Of a DNA stretch of 47,900 bases, positions 1 to 8,716 are shown in pieces (position 1 is the first letter of the stretch; each line of letters opens with the position of its first letter). Source of the DNA: Blastopirellula marina (lineage in GTDB: Bacteria > Planctomycetota > Planctomycetia > Pirellulales > Thermoguttaceae); NCBI GenBank assembly GCA_020721965.1, contig DYLS01000026.1, positions 1-47,900 of the forward strand, in the 5' to 3' direction. Below the pieces are notes generated by a model. The model ran no database searches and was not told the DNA's origin. It saw only the letters and a program-made list of their open reading frames with translations. The position numbers were made by a program, and so were the translations under genes.

Positions 1-83
1 CACGGCCTCGATTTTCCCAGTTGTCTCGATTGCCTCGACCGTCTCAATTGTTTCGATTGTCTCGGTTGTTTTGATTGTCCCAC
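1..83. repeat. 9-bp tandem repeat inside the ATPase gene
   Basis: At least seven degenerate 9-bp units (consensus GTCTCGATT on the + strand) run to the left edge. In the minus-strand reading frame they give tripeptides TIK, TTE, TIE, TIE, TVE, AIE, TTG, KIE. Because 9 is a multiple of 3, unit gain or loss keeps the frame open. Confidence 0.8.
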
Positions 84-2208
84 CACTTGCCGCAGTGCCT
101 TGCCGCGAGACGATTTCGTCCCAGGGACCTGCAAAGCGACCCGGGCGACTTTCTGATCGCGCCGGCGACCTGTAAACCTTGGGGCCGCTCGCGGCATCCG
201 GTTCGGTTAAACGCGGAGTTAAGAGCGCGGCTTCATGCCGGACCGTGGTGGCACCACCCACCCTTGTCTTCGAGACGCGGAGCAGAGACGGAAATACCTC
301 CGCCACTTGACGGAACAACCACGAATCGGCCAGTTGGCGCTCATCCTGAAAATAGCGCATCAACTCAGCCTTCTCGATACGGTAGTCGTCCACGGCCAGA
401 TCGCGTTGTTCCACGGCCACCAAGGTATCGTAAGCCGTGTTAATGGCGACAACTTCATCCGCATCGGCCGAAATGAAGGCATGGCCGCGAGAAAGGAGTT
501 GCTGAACGTATTCTTTCCCCTTCGGCCCCGGCGGTCGCAACCGAGCGTCGCGTATCATGATCAGCCTGTCGAATTGATGCAAATCCTCGTCGGTTCCCAG
601 CAAATTCCTCAATCTTGCCGTCAGAGAGGTGGACTCGCCGTTCAGCACCGCAATGCAGAGACGAGGTGTGCCATGCCCAGGCATCAGTACCAGGTTGAAT
701 GGCATGACCCTCGCATGATACGTGGCCTTATCCATGAGCATGGGCGAGTCATTCGTCTGGCTTAATAATGCTATCACGTCCTTGATGCGACCGAAAAAAT
801 CCTCGGGCAGCAACATCGACCGGGCATATTCCTTGCGCGCCTGACTCTCCATCGCCTCGCACGCTTTCCGGATCGCGCGAAAAATCCTGTCGTGGGTTAT
901 GGCCCGCCGTGAGGACCGCGCGACGAAGGGTGTTACCTGCTTCCCATCCAGCCAGTTTTCGAGCAGCGCATGAGTACCCTGTAGAAATGCACGCGGAGAA
1001 TCCGCTCCTTGGCATACGTGCAGAACGTCTTGCTCTTCGAAGGGGTAGATTTCGTTAGGTAGCTGGTGCTTCCGAAAAGAATCTCGCAGGTGGATGGCGA
1101 GCATTTGCATCCCGTGTTCCGCACCAAATTGTTCCAATGTCACCTGTTGTTGGGCAATCCGTTCCAACACGCTGCGATCGAGAACTTTGGAGAACCACTC
1201 TCCCCATAAAGAGGGAAAAACGCACGTCAAGACCAGGTAGTTGGGAGACATGGTGAAAACCTCACGCAGCACATCTCCCCAACGCCTTGTCAATCGTTCT
1301 TGATCCCGCAGTCCTTCCAACTGATCAAAGGCCAGAATCAGCGGTTGATAGTACGTGGATAGGTGGCCGATGGAGGAAATGGCTCGCAGTGCCATCTCCT
1401 CCCGTTGCTGCCACACTGCCGCTTCGGGCGTTTCTTCACCAGAGGGGACCCAAGAGGCCGGAAGTACCAAGTTCTGCGATTCGTTCGGATCAAGATCTTG
1501 CCCGGCCAGCCAGTTCAAGAGAATTCGCTTCCGATCGGCATCGGCGACCAAGCAGTATGTAACCAGAACGCTGGCGATCTGCTGGTCGACGTTAGGATTG
1601 TTATCGCGCAAGAACTTGAGCGTTTTTTTGCGGATGATACTCAAGTTCTTTTGTCGTTGCTCGCCCGACCCCAGCATGGAAAAGAGATTGTAGGGGTCAC
1701 GACTGAGTTTGTCGATCCAGCGGCGTCGCAGTGCTGGGTTCCTTCCAGCTTTGACGTCTTCTTCGAGAAGCGGAATCAGCACCCGGGAGAAAACGTGGGC
1801 CAAAAGGTCATCCAACTGAGATCGCTCACCATCGGTGGCCGGAAGCCTTTGCGCCAAGCTGTCCACAATATTTTTCCAGACGTGCTGAGCGACTGCCTCT
1901 TCGTTATTGGGACGGCGCACGAACAAAATTTGGTTGGACCTGCAAAGGTTTCTGGCCACCCGCATCAACAAGTGCGTCTTCCCTGTCCCAGCTTCGCCGA
2001 GAATCAGCAATCCCTGGGAAAATCGCGGAGATTGCTGCGAGGAAACAGGTGCCAGACCCCGTACCGTGCGAACAATCCGATTAAAAGCGCGCCCGTTGTA
2101 AGATTCGAGGTCCGGTATCGCATCCCAAGGGGTATTGACCCGGTCGAGCAATTGCGGCGGATCGTTCAGCAAGATTGGTCGATAATGGTTTTCCTCATCC
2201 CAAAACAT
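1..2208 (-). CDS. Large P-loop ATPase, 3' end cut by window edge
   Basis: The frame is open from ATG 2208 to the left edge without a stop (736 codons), so the C-terminus is outside the window. A Shine-Dalgarno AAGGGG (2217-2222) lies 8 nt upstream. Walker A GEAGTGKT is at residues 71-78 behind the strand GLLIL; Walker B ILAFDQ is at 291-296; the later segment VLERIAQQQVTLEQF (348-362) and the helical region after it look like the lid of AAA+/STAND-type ATPases. Residues about 430-650 form a second globular region (strands LCIAVLNG and RLIMIRDARL) that I do not recognise. The last visible 26 or so residues are T-I-E tripeptide repeats. No partner gene is visible. Big stand-alone ATPases of this kind often belong to phage-defence or mobile-element loci, but that is inference. 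The ATPase call is firm; the role is open. Confidence 0.85.
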   Translation of the reverse strand, partial: MFWDEENHYRPILLNDPPQLLDRVNTPWDAIPDLESYNGRAFNRIVRTVRGLAPVSSQQSPRFSQGLLILGEAGTGKTHLLMRVARNLCRSNQILFVRRPNNEEAVAQHVWKNIVDSLAQRLPATDGERSQLDDLLAHVFSRVLIPLLEEDVKAGRNPALRRRWIDKLSRDPYNLFSMLGSGEQRQKNLSIIRKKTLKFLRDNNPNVDQQIASVLVTYCLVADADRKRILLNWLAGQDLDPNESQNLVLPASWVPSGEETPEAAVWQQREEMALRAISSIGHLSTYYQPLILAFDQLEGLRDQERLTRRWGDVLREVFTMSPNYLVLTCVFPSLWGEWFSKVLDRSVLERIAQQQVTLEQFGAEHGMQMLAIHLRDSFRKHQLPNEIYPFEEQDVLHVCQGADSPRAFLQGTHALLENWLDGKQVTPFVARSSRRAITHDRIFRAIRKACEAMESQARKEYARSMLLPEDFFGRIKDVIALLSQTNDSPMLMDKATYHARVMPFNLVLMPGHGTPRLCIAVLNGESTSLTARLRNLLGTDEDLHQFDRLIMIRDARLRPPGPKGKEYVQQLLSRGHAFISADADEVVAINTAYDTLVAVEQRDLAVDDYRIEKAELMRYFQDERQLADSWLFRQVAEVFPSLLRVSKTRVGGATTVRHEAALLTPRLTEPDAASGPKVYRSPARSESRPGRFAGPWDEIVSRQGTAASGGTIKTTETIETIETVEAIETTGKIEAV

Positions 2209-2613
2209 TGATCGCACCCCTTGGAAAAGCGATGGAGAGATCTGCGCGGATTCCTCTAAACACCTCCACGCAAACGATAACTCTACTATTGGTAACCGGT
2301 CACAGAATATACGGAGCGTCATGCCCCGGCGGACACGGCATCTCATGGTCCCCTTGACCAATCGACGGCTACGAACAGAGCCCGTTTACCGTATGCCTCG
2401 TGGAAACAGGCCGTTTTCGGCACTATTCCATCCGTGAACGGTTACTTCTATTGTAACCAGCCGACTTTTAACCAGTCGGCGGGGGTGTGCCGCGGAAGGG
2501 ATGCGGTGATCGCAGCGCCGCGGCCGAGACCGGAGGCTTGGGCCGAGACCGGCGGAAGATACTAGGGCAGATCAGGCGGACCCTAGGGCAGATCAGGCGG
2601 AGGCGAGGGCAGA
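2209..2613. other. Gap between ATPase and barrel protein: mobile element, stem-loop, tandem arrays
   Basis: This 405-bp gap holds the IS66-like miniature element at 2292-2445, a stem-loop (GCCGAC 2460-2465 with GTCGGC 2475-2480, T-rich loop), and two short tandem arrays. These are two units of CCGAGACCGG at 2524-2560 and the 21-bp array at 2563-2618. No credible gene was seen. Confidence 0.7.
2292..2445. mobile_element. IS66-like miniature element, copy A (154 bp)
   Basis: It begins GTAACCGGTCAC and ends GTGAACGGTTAC, inverted repeats with one mismatch in 12. It is flanked by near-perfect 8-bp direct repeats TACTATTG (2284-2291) and TTCTATTG (2446-2453). The right 110 bp or so aligns with copies B (4935-5067) and C (19114-19267). 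It carries no ORF of note. GTAA ends with 8-bp target duplications are the known hallmark of the IS66 family, so this looks like a non-autonomous derivative. It lies 84 bp upstream of the ATPase start. Confidence 0.8.
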
Positions 2614-2618
2614 TCAGT
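2563..2618. repeat. 21-bp tandem array over the barrel-protein stop codon
   Basis: About 2.7 units of a 21-bp repeat with core GGGCAGATCAGGCGG (units start at 2563, 2584, 2605). The stop codon of the minus-strand barrel protein (2614-2616) lies in the last, partial unit. Confidence 0.8.
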
Positions 2619-3897
2619 AACCCGGGGTCCAGGGCCAGTACCGTCGTCGCGGACCGCCCCAACGGAACTCCAAGCCCGCCGTCAAGGCCAGGTGATGCGT
2701 CACGTTGAAGCGATTGGGAAAGACGATGTTGTCGGTAAACTCCAGTCGAAAGACCGGGTCTGTCGCGCGGCGAAACTTGATGCCGAATCCCACAGGCATC
2801 GTGAAATAGGTGCCTTCGTAAGATTCGCCGAATCGGTCGGAGAAATCCATTCGCGTCAATCCAGCCCCCCAGAGCAGGTAGAATCGGGCGGGATGATAAT
2901 CGGTGGCATAGTAGAGTAGGCTAAGATCCCACTGAAACGTGGTCGCGTTACGGTCCGTGAATCGGCGGCGCAGCGGGTCGGTCTCGCTCAAACCCGCCGC
3001 ATCGTCGGAGGCCCAGCGTGCAACCACGGCAGCATAGCTATCGCTCAGTTCCATGCTGCCAAAGGAGAGCCGGGTCTCCAGGCCCAGATTCGGGGCGAAG
3101 TCCCAACCCAGGCGTGCCGCTCCCAGGATGCCCGCCTTTTCCTGCACCCAGTCGTCGATCAGCGCCGTCCCGTGAAGAAAGCCTACCCCCATCCCCGCGG
3201 AGATCGGCTTCTCTAGCCACGACCGCCAGAGTTCCGGCGAGTCTGGGGGGGCTAGCCGTGTCAACCAGCGTCGCAACGGTCCCGGCGGCGATTCCTGAGC
3301 TACCAGCCGGTAGGGCGAGTCCTCCTCCGCCATGCCCCCCGATGCGCTACTGGGAAAACTTCGATCCACGACGCCACTTACCCCCGCCTCGATATCCCCA
3401 GTGCCTTCGATGCCCCCAACGTCTTCGACATCCACGAAGCTTTCCGTCCAGCGCGGCTCCGCCGCCGACGCCGGGAGGCTAGGGACGAAGTGCATGTCGC
3501 TCCCACCGGGTGACGCCGTGGTAAACTCCTGGCCGGGGGCAATCCAGGATTCTCCTTTCACGGGAGGCGGCAGTGGCCGGACGCTTCCTGCGGCGGATTC
3601 CCGAGCCTCGGTTTGCAGGACGAACTCTGGAGGGGCACGGTGAGCTGCGGTGGGTGCCTGGTCCGAGTAATTGGTGGGCGCCAAGTCCGGCGGAAGGGGG
3701 GCCGCATTTCTCGAGGACAATGCGGATTCCTTCGGCTCAGGTTCCGGGAAGGCGGGAATCGGAAATGGCCAATTCTCGTTGGCAGCCAAAGTCATACCGT
3801 GACCAGCCAACATGGCTACCACGGTCACCCCAACAACGGCGATGGCCCCCACTCTTGCCCGCCTTGCATCGCCACGGGTCATGACTGGAGGGCGCAT
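2614..3897 (-). CDS. Exported protein with C-terminal outer-membrane beta-barrel
   Basis: 427 residues from ATG 3897. A basic n-region and hydrophobic stretch (GAIAVVGVTVVAMLAG) form a signal peptide ending near AANENW. The middle (about residues 45-230) is low-complexity and Pro/Glu/Ser-rich. The last 200 or so residues alternate polar and aromatic/hydrophobic residues in strands separated by short turns (for example GILGAARLGWDFAPNLGLE and DLSLLYYATDYHPARFYLL). This pattern fits an 8-stranded OmpX/OmpA-like or opacity-type barrel. A longer start at GTG 4023 has a GAGGG site 6 nt upstream, but the added 42 residues are Arg/Gly-rich and look untranslated; ATG 3882 is also possible. It is transcribed away from the gap at 4024-4309, in which I see nothing. 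Confidence 0.75.
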   Translation of the reverse strand: MRPPVMTRGDARRARVGAIAVVGVTVVAMLAGHGMTLAANENWPFPIPAFPEPEPKESALSSRNAAPLPPDLAPTNYSDQAPTAAHRAPPEFVLQTEARESAAGSVRPLPPPVKGESWIAPGQEFTTASPGGSDMHFVPSLPASAAEPRWTESFVDVEDVGGIEGTGDIEAGVSGVVDRSFPSSASGGMAEEDSPYRLVAQESPPGPLRRWLTRLAPPDSPELWRSWLEKPISAGMGVGFLHGTALIDDWVQEKAGILGAARLGWDFAPNLGLETRLSFGSMELSDSYAAVVARWASDDAAGLSETDPLRRRFTDRNATTFQWDLSLLYYATDYHPARFYLLWGAGLTRMDFSDRFGESYEGTYFTMPVGFGIKFRRATDPVFRLEFTDNIVFPNRFNVTHHLALTAGLEFRWGGPRRRYWPWTPGY

Positions 3898-4309
3898 GGT
3901 TCGAGAGCGCGGGCCACGGGTGAATGGGCCGCGCCAGGCAACCCCCGAGCCCCAGCCCGGCGCTTGCCCTTGGCGATCCATCGCCGAAACGCAACGCGCG
4001 CACTCCCGTTGCCTAACCTGCACCGAAAACCCTCATGCGAGAGACATGCCAGGGATTTTTCCAGTCCCAATCTGGGCCACCGCGATGACGAAGCCCGGTC
4101 GCTCATGCATCAAATTGGAGCGACCCCCACCGATTTATCCCGGGTCCGAACCACTGGCCGGTAATCGGCGCAGCGTCCAGGAGTCCGGGGCTGGCGGATT
4201 ATCGGCAAGGCTTGTATCGGTGTCAATCCCACATCAGGGAAAGAATCGAGTTGCCACAATAAGAAGGTGTGGCACAGCAAACCACTGTGAGGTTTCGCGA
4301 AGTTGCAAA

Positions 4310-4819
4310 CTATTGCTGCAAGTCGACGAGTAGCTCTTTACCATCCGGGGAGGGCACGGTGACCGTCAATCCGGAGGTTTCAAAGGAAGCGTACTTCGGG
4401 GGCAAGGCGGACTGAACCCCGGCCGATCCGCTGGTGGAGGTTGCCAGAAACTGTTTCTCATAATCCTCGGGGTTCTGGAGGCTTTCACTGGATTGCCCGG
4501 TGCTCTGCGAAGGCGGAAGTTTGATCACGGCCACCTTATATGACCCTGCCGGGACCCCTTCGTAAACCCCATCGGTCTTCATGACCGCCCGGCCTTGGCT
4601 ATCGCTCACGCCCGCCGCTGAGTACTTTCCGGAGACCGGAGAAAAGAGGACTTTGGCCTCTGGAACGGGTTCACCCTTGAACTTCACGACGGTCACGATC
4701 GGCACCAGATCCGGCAAATCGGCCGGCCTTTCAGCTTTACCGCCGCATCCCGGCAAACTGAGTCCCAACAACGTGCACGCCGCCAGAGTGACAAAGACGG
4801 ACTTCCGATTGACCATCAT
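4310..4819 (-). CDS. Lipoprotein with carboxypeptidase-regulatory-like (Ig/transthyretin) fold
   Basis: 169 residues from ATG 4819, with GGGGA about 8 nt upstream. ATG 4816 is an equal alternative. A signal peptide ends in the lipobox LPGC (Cys about residue 25), so it should be membrane-anchored. The rest reads as one beta-sandwich: IVTVVKFKGEPVPEAKVLF, then SDSQGRAVMKTDG, then VPAGSYKVAVIKLP. This is the pattern of carboxypeptidase-regulatory-like domains that often follow DUF1559 genes in planctomycetes. It lies downstream of the DUF1559 gene at 5088-6218 on the same strand, but a miniature element now separates them. Substrate or partner unknown; a joint role with the DUF1559 protein is inference from the pairing. 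Confidence 0.8.
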   Translation of the reverse strand: MMVNRKSVFVTLAACTLLGLSLPGCGGKAERPADLPDLVPIVTVVKFKGEPVPEAKVLFSPVSGKYSAAGVSDSQGRAVMKTDGVYEGVPAGSYKVAVIKLPPSQSTGQSSESLQNPEDYEKQFLATSTSGSAGVQSALPPKYASFETSGLTVTVPSPDGKELLVDLQQ

Positions 4820-4934
4820 TGTGTCTTCCCCAATAAAGCGACTTGCTAGACAAAACACGAAACAGAGCCAAAACCGTACTGGATGCGCTGAAATGCCGCC
4901 GCGACTGTGAAGGGCGGCACGCATTGCCCAGGGC

Positions 4935-5067
4935 GCAACCGTTCAGGAACGCTCGGGGACCACAACAGCTTGTGGTCTCCTTGAGCAATCGGCGGATCAA
5001 AGCGATTTTGCCGCGCGGCTCGTGCAAACACCGCGTGTTCCGCGCTATTCCACCCGTGAACGGTTAC
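4935..5067. mobile_element. IS66-like miniature element, copy B (133 bp)
   Basis: Left end GCAACCGTTCAGGAAC, right end GTTCCACCCG.. to GTGAACGGTTAC (inverted). A perfect 8-bp direct repeat CCCAGGGC flanks it (4927-4934 and 5067-5074, overlapping the last base). It is about 20 bp shorter than copies A and C, with the deletion in the left third. It sits between the DUF1559 and lipoprotein genes, upstream of the lipoprotein. Confidence 0.8.
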
Positions 5068-5087
5068 CCAGGGCAAACCTCAGGACT

Positions 5088-6218
5088 CTAAAAGCCGTTG
5101 ATCGATTCACCGCCGGCGCGGCTACCGAGGGCACCCCATACACCGTAATTACTGGGTCCGCTTTCCACCAACCCCAGGCTCAAATTGCCGGTGTCGATGG
5201 TCTCGGAAATAAATCGTACGGAACCGTCCAACAAACAGACATTCGCTCCGCCGGGGTGATTGCTGGTGGGTGGGGCCAAAATCCGGGATTCCTGGGACGG
5301 TACGCCACTGGCGGTGCAGCTCGGGGCATTCGGCGGCAGGATGGTGTTGAAACCGCTGGCCGCAATGGAGCCGTCAGACCACCACCGCCCGGTAACGTCT
5401 CCAGTACCCGGTGTTACGTACCGCGAACCGGAAGTGGGAGTTACCTTGCAATCGAGGGGAACGATGCTCAGCATGCCCGGCAACACGGTAGCCCCCGGCA
5501 CTACGGACGCGGATTCAGCAAATCCGCCCTTCACATCCGCGATGCTTCGTCCCACGATCCGCTCGCTGAAGGCCGCGGTATTGCTCAGCCCATCCGTCAC
5601 GGCGGCGAAATTGTGCACCTCACCAGGAGCGAGGTGCGAACGAAACGTCCCAAACGGCCCACGTGGATTGCGAACGTGTCGCGCCGCGTCGTGGTGTTGC
5701 ATGGTCCAATCGCCCATGCTCATCATGTAGTTCCGCCCCGGCCGAGGCTTGGTACTACTCAGAGCCGATCCATCACTCGGGCAGAAGAAGCCGGGGATGG
5801 TGTCGTACACCCCCGAGCCGGGCACATCTGCCCAGCCTCCCGGCGAGAAGTTCATGCTTGCGAATTTGTCGTAGATCGGCTTTTGCTCCATGTAGGGGAG
5901 AAGAACGACGAAACCCGATAACCGATACGCGCTGGTACACGTATTGCACCAACTCCACCACGTTCCAAATGAGGCACTACTCCCTGTGTCACCGCCCGTT
6001 CCACCACAAATGAAGGGGATCATGTTGTTGACATCGTGATAATTGTGGAGGGCAAGCCCCAATTGCTTGAGATTGTTCGTACATTGCGAACGCCGCGCGG
6101 CCTCCCGCGCCGCCTGAACCGCAGGCAACAGCAAGGCAATCAAGATGCCGATGATGGCAATCACAACGAGAAGCTCCACCAAGGTGAAACCTCGTCTTTT
6201 CGTACTCAAGACTTTCAT
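5088..6218 (-). CDS. DUF1559 / H-X9-DG prepilin-like exported protein
   Basis: 376 residues. ATG 6218 is chosen because GGAGGT lies 6 nt upstream; an in-frame ATG at 6233 has no site. The type IV prepilin-like N-terminus ([19 protein letters not shown]) has a processing site before the Phe and a hydrophobic helix, followed by [20 protein letters not shown]. The C-terminal motif is [12 protein letters not shown], the H-X9-DG signature of this planctomycete-expanded family. It probably assembles in or is anchored to the cell envelope; the exact role of the family is unknown. A strong sigma-70-like promoter lies at 6354-6382. It is paired with the lipoprotein at 4310-4819. The N-terminal region is nearly identical to that of the second copy at 24880-25929. 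Confidence 0.93.
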   Translation of the reverse strand: MKVLSTKRRGFTLVELLVVIAIIGILIALLLPAVQAAREAARRSQCTNNLKQLGLALHNYHDVNNMIPFICGGTGGDTGSSASFGTWWSWCNTCTSAYRLSGFVVLLPYMEQKPIYDKFASMNFSPGGWADVPGSGVYDTIPGFFCPSDGSALSSTKPRPGRNYMMSMGDWTMQHHDAARHVRNPRGPFGTFRSHLAPGEVHNFAAVTDGLSNTAAFSERIVGRSIADVKGGFAESASVVPGATVLPGMLSIVPLDCKVTPTSGSRYVTPGTGDVTGRWWSDGSIAASGFNTILPPNAPSCTASGVPSQESRILAPPTSNHPGGANVCLLDGSVRFISETIDTGNLSLGLVESGPSNYGVWGALGSRAGGESINGF

Positions 6219-6353
6219 GACACACCTCCACAATTAAGATTAGCACACGTGGAACAACAATACACGAGCCTTGCCAACCACCGAAACAGACGGCATTTTA
6301 AGGAAGCATTGAAGGGAGCCGTCGCCCGGCAAAATCGCGCTCGATTAGCCTAC

Positions 6354-6382
6354 AATATAATCTCAAACCGAACTAAAGTCAA
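6354..6382 (-). promoter_or_regulatory. Sigma-70-type promoter of the DUF1559 gene
   Basis: Read on the minus strand: TTGACT (6377-6382), exactly 17 bp, TATATT (6354-6359). The predicted start would be near 6347, giving a 5' leader of about 130 nt before ATG 6218. The rest of the 352-bp divergent gap to 6570 shows no other clear feature. Confidence 0.7.
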
Positions 6383-6570
6383 CAAATTGGCACGACACTC
6401 CGAGTATTTCGAGTCGCGGATCCGCACCCGCTTGCGAAACCCCGTATGCTATGATTCCCTGTGGTGAACATTGCTAGTGATAGAGTGCTAAGCCGGGCAC
6501 CGACCTGCCTTGGAGTTTGGACTGCCCGGGCAGCGCCGTCCAGACCCAACCTATATCAAGGAGTTTTTCG

Positions 6571-7884
6571 GTGAAAATCGCCATTGTTGGTACGGGATAC
6601 GTCGGTTTGGTGACGGGAACGTGCTTTGCGGAGACGGGCAACGAGGTCGTTTGCGTGGACTGCGACCAAGAAAAGGTCCGCACCCTCCAGGGTGGCAAGT
6701 GCACCATTTACGAGCCGGGCCTGGAAGAGTTACTGAAGCGAAATCTGGCCGCCGAACGACTGCGGTTCACGACCGATCTGGCCTCCGCCGCCGGTTGGGC
6801 ACGACTCGTTTTTCTCGCCGTGGGCACCCCTCCCAGGGCGGATGGCTCGGTGGACCTCTCCTATCTCTGGACGGCCGTCGAGCAGATTGCCCCCCACCTG
6901 TGTCCGAACGCCATTGTGGTGCTGAAAAGCACGGTTCCCGTGGGGACCAATGCCTCCGTGACCGCGCGGCTACGAGAGCTGACCGGACGCCAGGTGGACG
7001 TGGCGAGCAATCCGGAGTTCCTCAAAGAAGGGGCGGCTGTCGAGGACTTCATGAAACCCGATCGCGTGGTCATCGGCACGCGCCGGGAAGAGGTCTGCGA
7101 GGTGCTTTGGGAGCTGTATCAGCCCTATCTGCGGACGGATAAGCCGCTCCTGGCCATGTCGCCCGAGAGCGCCGAGATGACCAAGTATGCCGCCAACTCG
7201 CTCCTGGCAACCAAGATCAGCTTCATCAACGAGGTCGCCGCGATCTGCGAGCGGACGGGGGCCGACATCAACGACGTCCGCCGAGGCATTGGGCACGACA
7301 GCCGAATCGGCTTCGCGTTTCTCTTCCCCGGGGTGGGCTACGGGGGAAGCTGCTTCCCCAAGGATGTCCGGGCATTGGCGGCGGTGGCCAAGGCGCACGA
7401 CGTAAACCCCCGCATCCTGGATGCGGTGCATCAGGTCAACGAGTTCCAGAAAGGCACCCTGCTCCGCAAGATTCGCGAGCATTTCGGCGGTGCCTTATCC
7501 GACAAGACCATCGCGATTTGGGGCTTGGCGTTCAAACCCGCCACGGATGACATCCGCGAGGCCCCGTCACTCGTGCTCATCGAGGCACTTCTGAAGCACG
7601 GCGCCACGATCCAGATCTATGATCCGGAGGCCATGGAAAACGTCCGGCGGCGGTACGGAGATCGCCTGATCTACGCCGCCCAGCGGGACGAGGCACTGGT
7701 CGGGGCCGACGCACTGGCCGTGGTCACAGAGTGGAAACAATTCGTTCACCCAGACTTCGACGAAATGAAGCGCCGGATGCGGCAACCTGTGATTTTCGAC
7801 GGCCGGAACATCTACAACCCCGTTCGCATGAGGGATTTGGGATTTACGTACTACAGCGTCGGCCGCCCGCCGGTTCGACCATGA
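6571..7884 (+). CDS. ugd: UDP-glucose 6-dehydrogenase
   Basis: 437 residues. It oxidises UDP-glucose to UDP-glucuronate with two NAD+ in the cytoplasm, feeding exopolysaccharide or cell-surface sugar synthesis. The start is GTG 6571, with AAGGAG (6558-6563) 7 nt upstream; the protein then begins [16 protein letters not shown], the N-terminal Rossmann motif GxGxx[10 protein letters not shown] (near residue 150) and [12 protein letters not shown] with the catalytic Cys261 are hallmark motifs, and the C-terminal domain has [18 protein letters not shown]. Length and motifs are typical. It is a single gene, with no polysaccharide cluster beside it in this window. The specific substrate could be another UDP-hexose, but the fit to the UDP-glucose enzyme is good. 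Confidence 0.93.
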   Translation: MKIAIVGTGYVGLVTGTCFAETGNEVVCVDCDQEKVRTLQGGKCTIYEPGLEELLKRNLAAERLRFTTDLASAAGWARLVFLAVGTPPRADGSVDLSYLWTAVEQIAPHLCPNAIVVLKSTVPVGTNASVTARLRELTGRQVDVASNPEFLKEGAAVEDFMKPDRVVIGTRREEVCEVLWELYQPYLRTDKPLLAMSPESAEMTKYAANSLLATKISFINEVAAICERTGADINDVRRGIGHDSRIGFAFLFPGVGYGGSCFPKDVRALAAVAKAHDVNPRILDAVHQVNEFQKGTLLRKIREHFGGALSDKTIAIWGLAFKPATDDIREAPSLVLIEALLKHGATIQIYDPEAMENVRRRYGDRLIYAAQRDEALVGADALAVVTEWKQFVHPDFDEMKRRMRQPVIFDGRNIYNPVRMRDLGFTYYSVGRPPVRP

Positions 7885-7994
7885 TGTGCCGGGACATCCT
7901 GGTCCCCGTTTTCCCGCGTCCCCGTTTCCCCTCGTCCCGGCCCCCACGGCCCCTTTTTGCCGCGCCCCGGATTCCCCACGCCCCCTTTAATATC

Positions 7995-8095
7995 GCAGCG
8001 TAAAGTCCGCCTGATTGCGTGATGTGCCCAGCATCGCCGGGCGGCGCCACGTCCTACGCCCACAAGACGCCGCGCGCGGCAATCACCTCGGGGCC
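7995..8095 (-). repeat. 3'-flank repeat, copy 1
   Basis: On the minus strand it contains CGATGCTGGGCACATCACGC followed by AATCAGGCGGACTTTACGCTG. It shares core and ends with the copies near 14095, 24460, 38692 and 47748. It lies just after the ugd stop and 15 bp before a GTAACC-ended element. Boundaries are approximate. Confidence 0.65.
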
Positions 8096-8109
8096 GTAGT
8101 ATAAAAAAG

Positions 8110-8364
8110 GTAACCGTTCATAGCTGAGCCATAACGGAAAAGATTTGCGAAACAACGCGAGTTGTTCAGATGTCCCCAAGATTCTTTGAGTGGGCAACGG
8201 AATGTCATTTCGACGAGCACAACGGTGTCATTTCGACGAGCGCCAGCGAGGAGAAATCTAAACCCTTTCGAGAAGACCTGTCGCTTCGCGAGATTTCTCG
8301 CTTCGCTCGAAATGACGAGAGGGCAGGCCGTTTGGCAATCACGAGAATCCCCGTGGACGACTAC
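8110..8364 (+). mobile_element. GTAACC-ended element with GTCATTTCG palindrome, copy E1 (255 bp)
   Basis: It starts GTAACCGTTCATAGCTGAGC and ends GTGGACGACTAC, an imperfect inverted end. Flanks TAAAAAAG (8102-8109) and TAAAATCG (8365-8372) agree at 6 of 8 positions. Inside are long inverted arms, GTCATTTCGACGAGCG..AGAAATCT (8227-8260) and AGATTTCTCGCTTCGCTCG.. to AATGAC (8291-8316), a common bacterial interspersed palindrome. The same element occurs inverted at 44045-44441. No ORF. Confidence 0.75.
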
Positions 8365-8716
8365 TAAAATCGATGCAGCACCGCACGCTGGGGGAAATGG
8401 CGAGTTTCCCAAACGCCGTGTAACCCCAGCCATGTAGTCGTATAGATAGCGCTATCGCTAAGGCAGCGCTTTCCCGTTGCCCTGCCTACTCTCGTCCCAT
8501 GACGGCAGAGGCCTTTTCTGTGAGAATCGCCGCAATCTTCGGATTGTTCTTGCCATTCACCTTTGCCAAAGGCGCCCTTTGCGGTATTTTTGATTTCTTG
8601 AGACGGCGCGGGGCGACCGGCTCGGATACGCGGTCACCGCGGCTGGGCAACCAAGGTGCGAACTGCCCTCAGCATGTCCAATTCAGATTTGTCAGATTTG
8701 TACGAGGAGTGATACC

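Larger units (their letters stand above)
7885..8716. other. Gap ugd-lysS: two repeat elements, no gene
   Basis: The first 100 bp are C-rich degenerate repeats (CCCGTTTTCCCGCGTCCCCG-like). Then come a 3'-flank repeat in inverse orientation (about 7995-8095) and the 255-bp GTAACC-ended element (8110-8364). From 8440 to 8716 I see only the Shine-Dalgarno and TTG start of lysS. A short frame at 8499-8720 lacks any protein-like pattern. Confidence 0.65.

Noticed and set aside
1363-2211. Open frames on the + strand at 235-765 and 1363-2211
   Set aside because: They lie wholly opposite the minus-strand ATPase, whose Walker motifs and ribosome site are clear. The + frames have no recognisable pattern.
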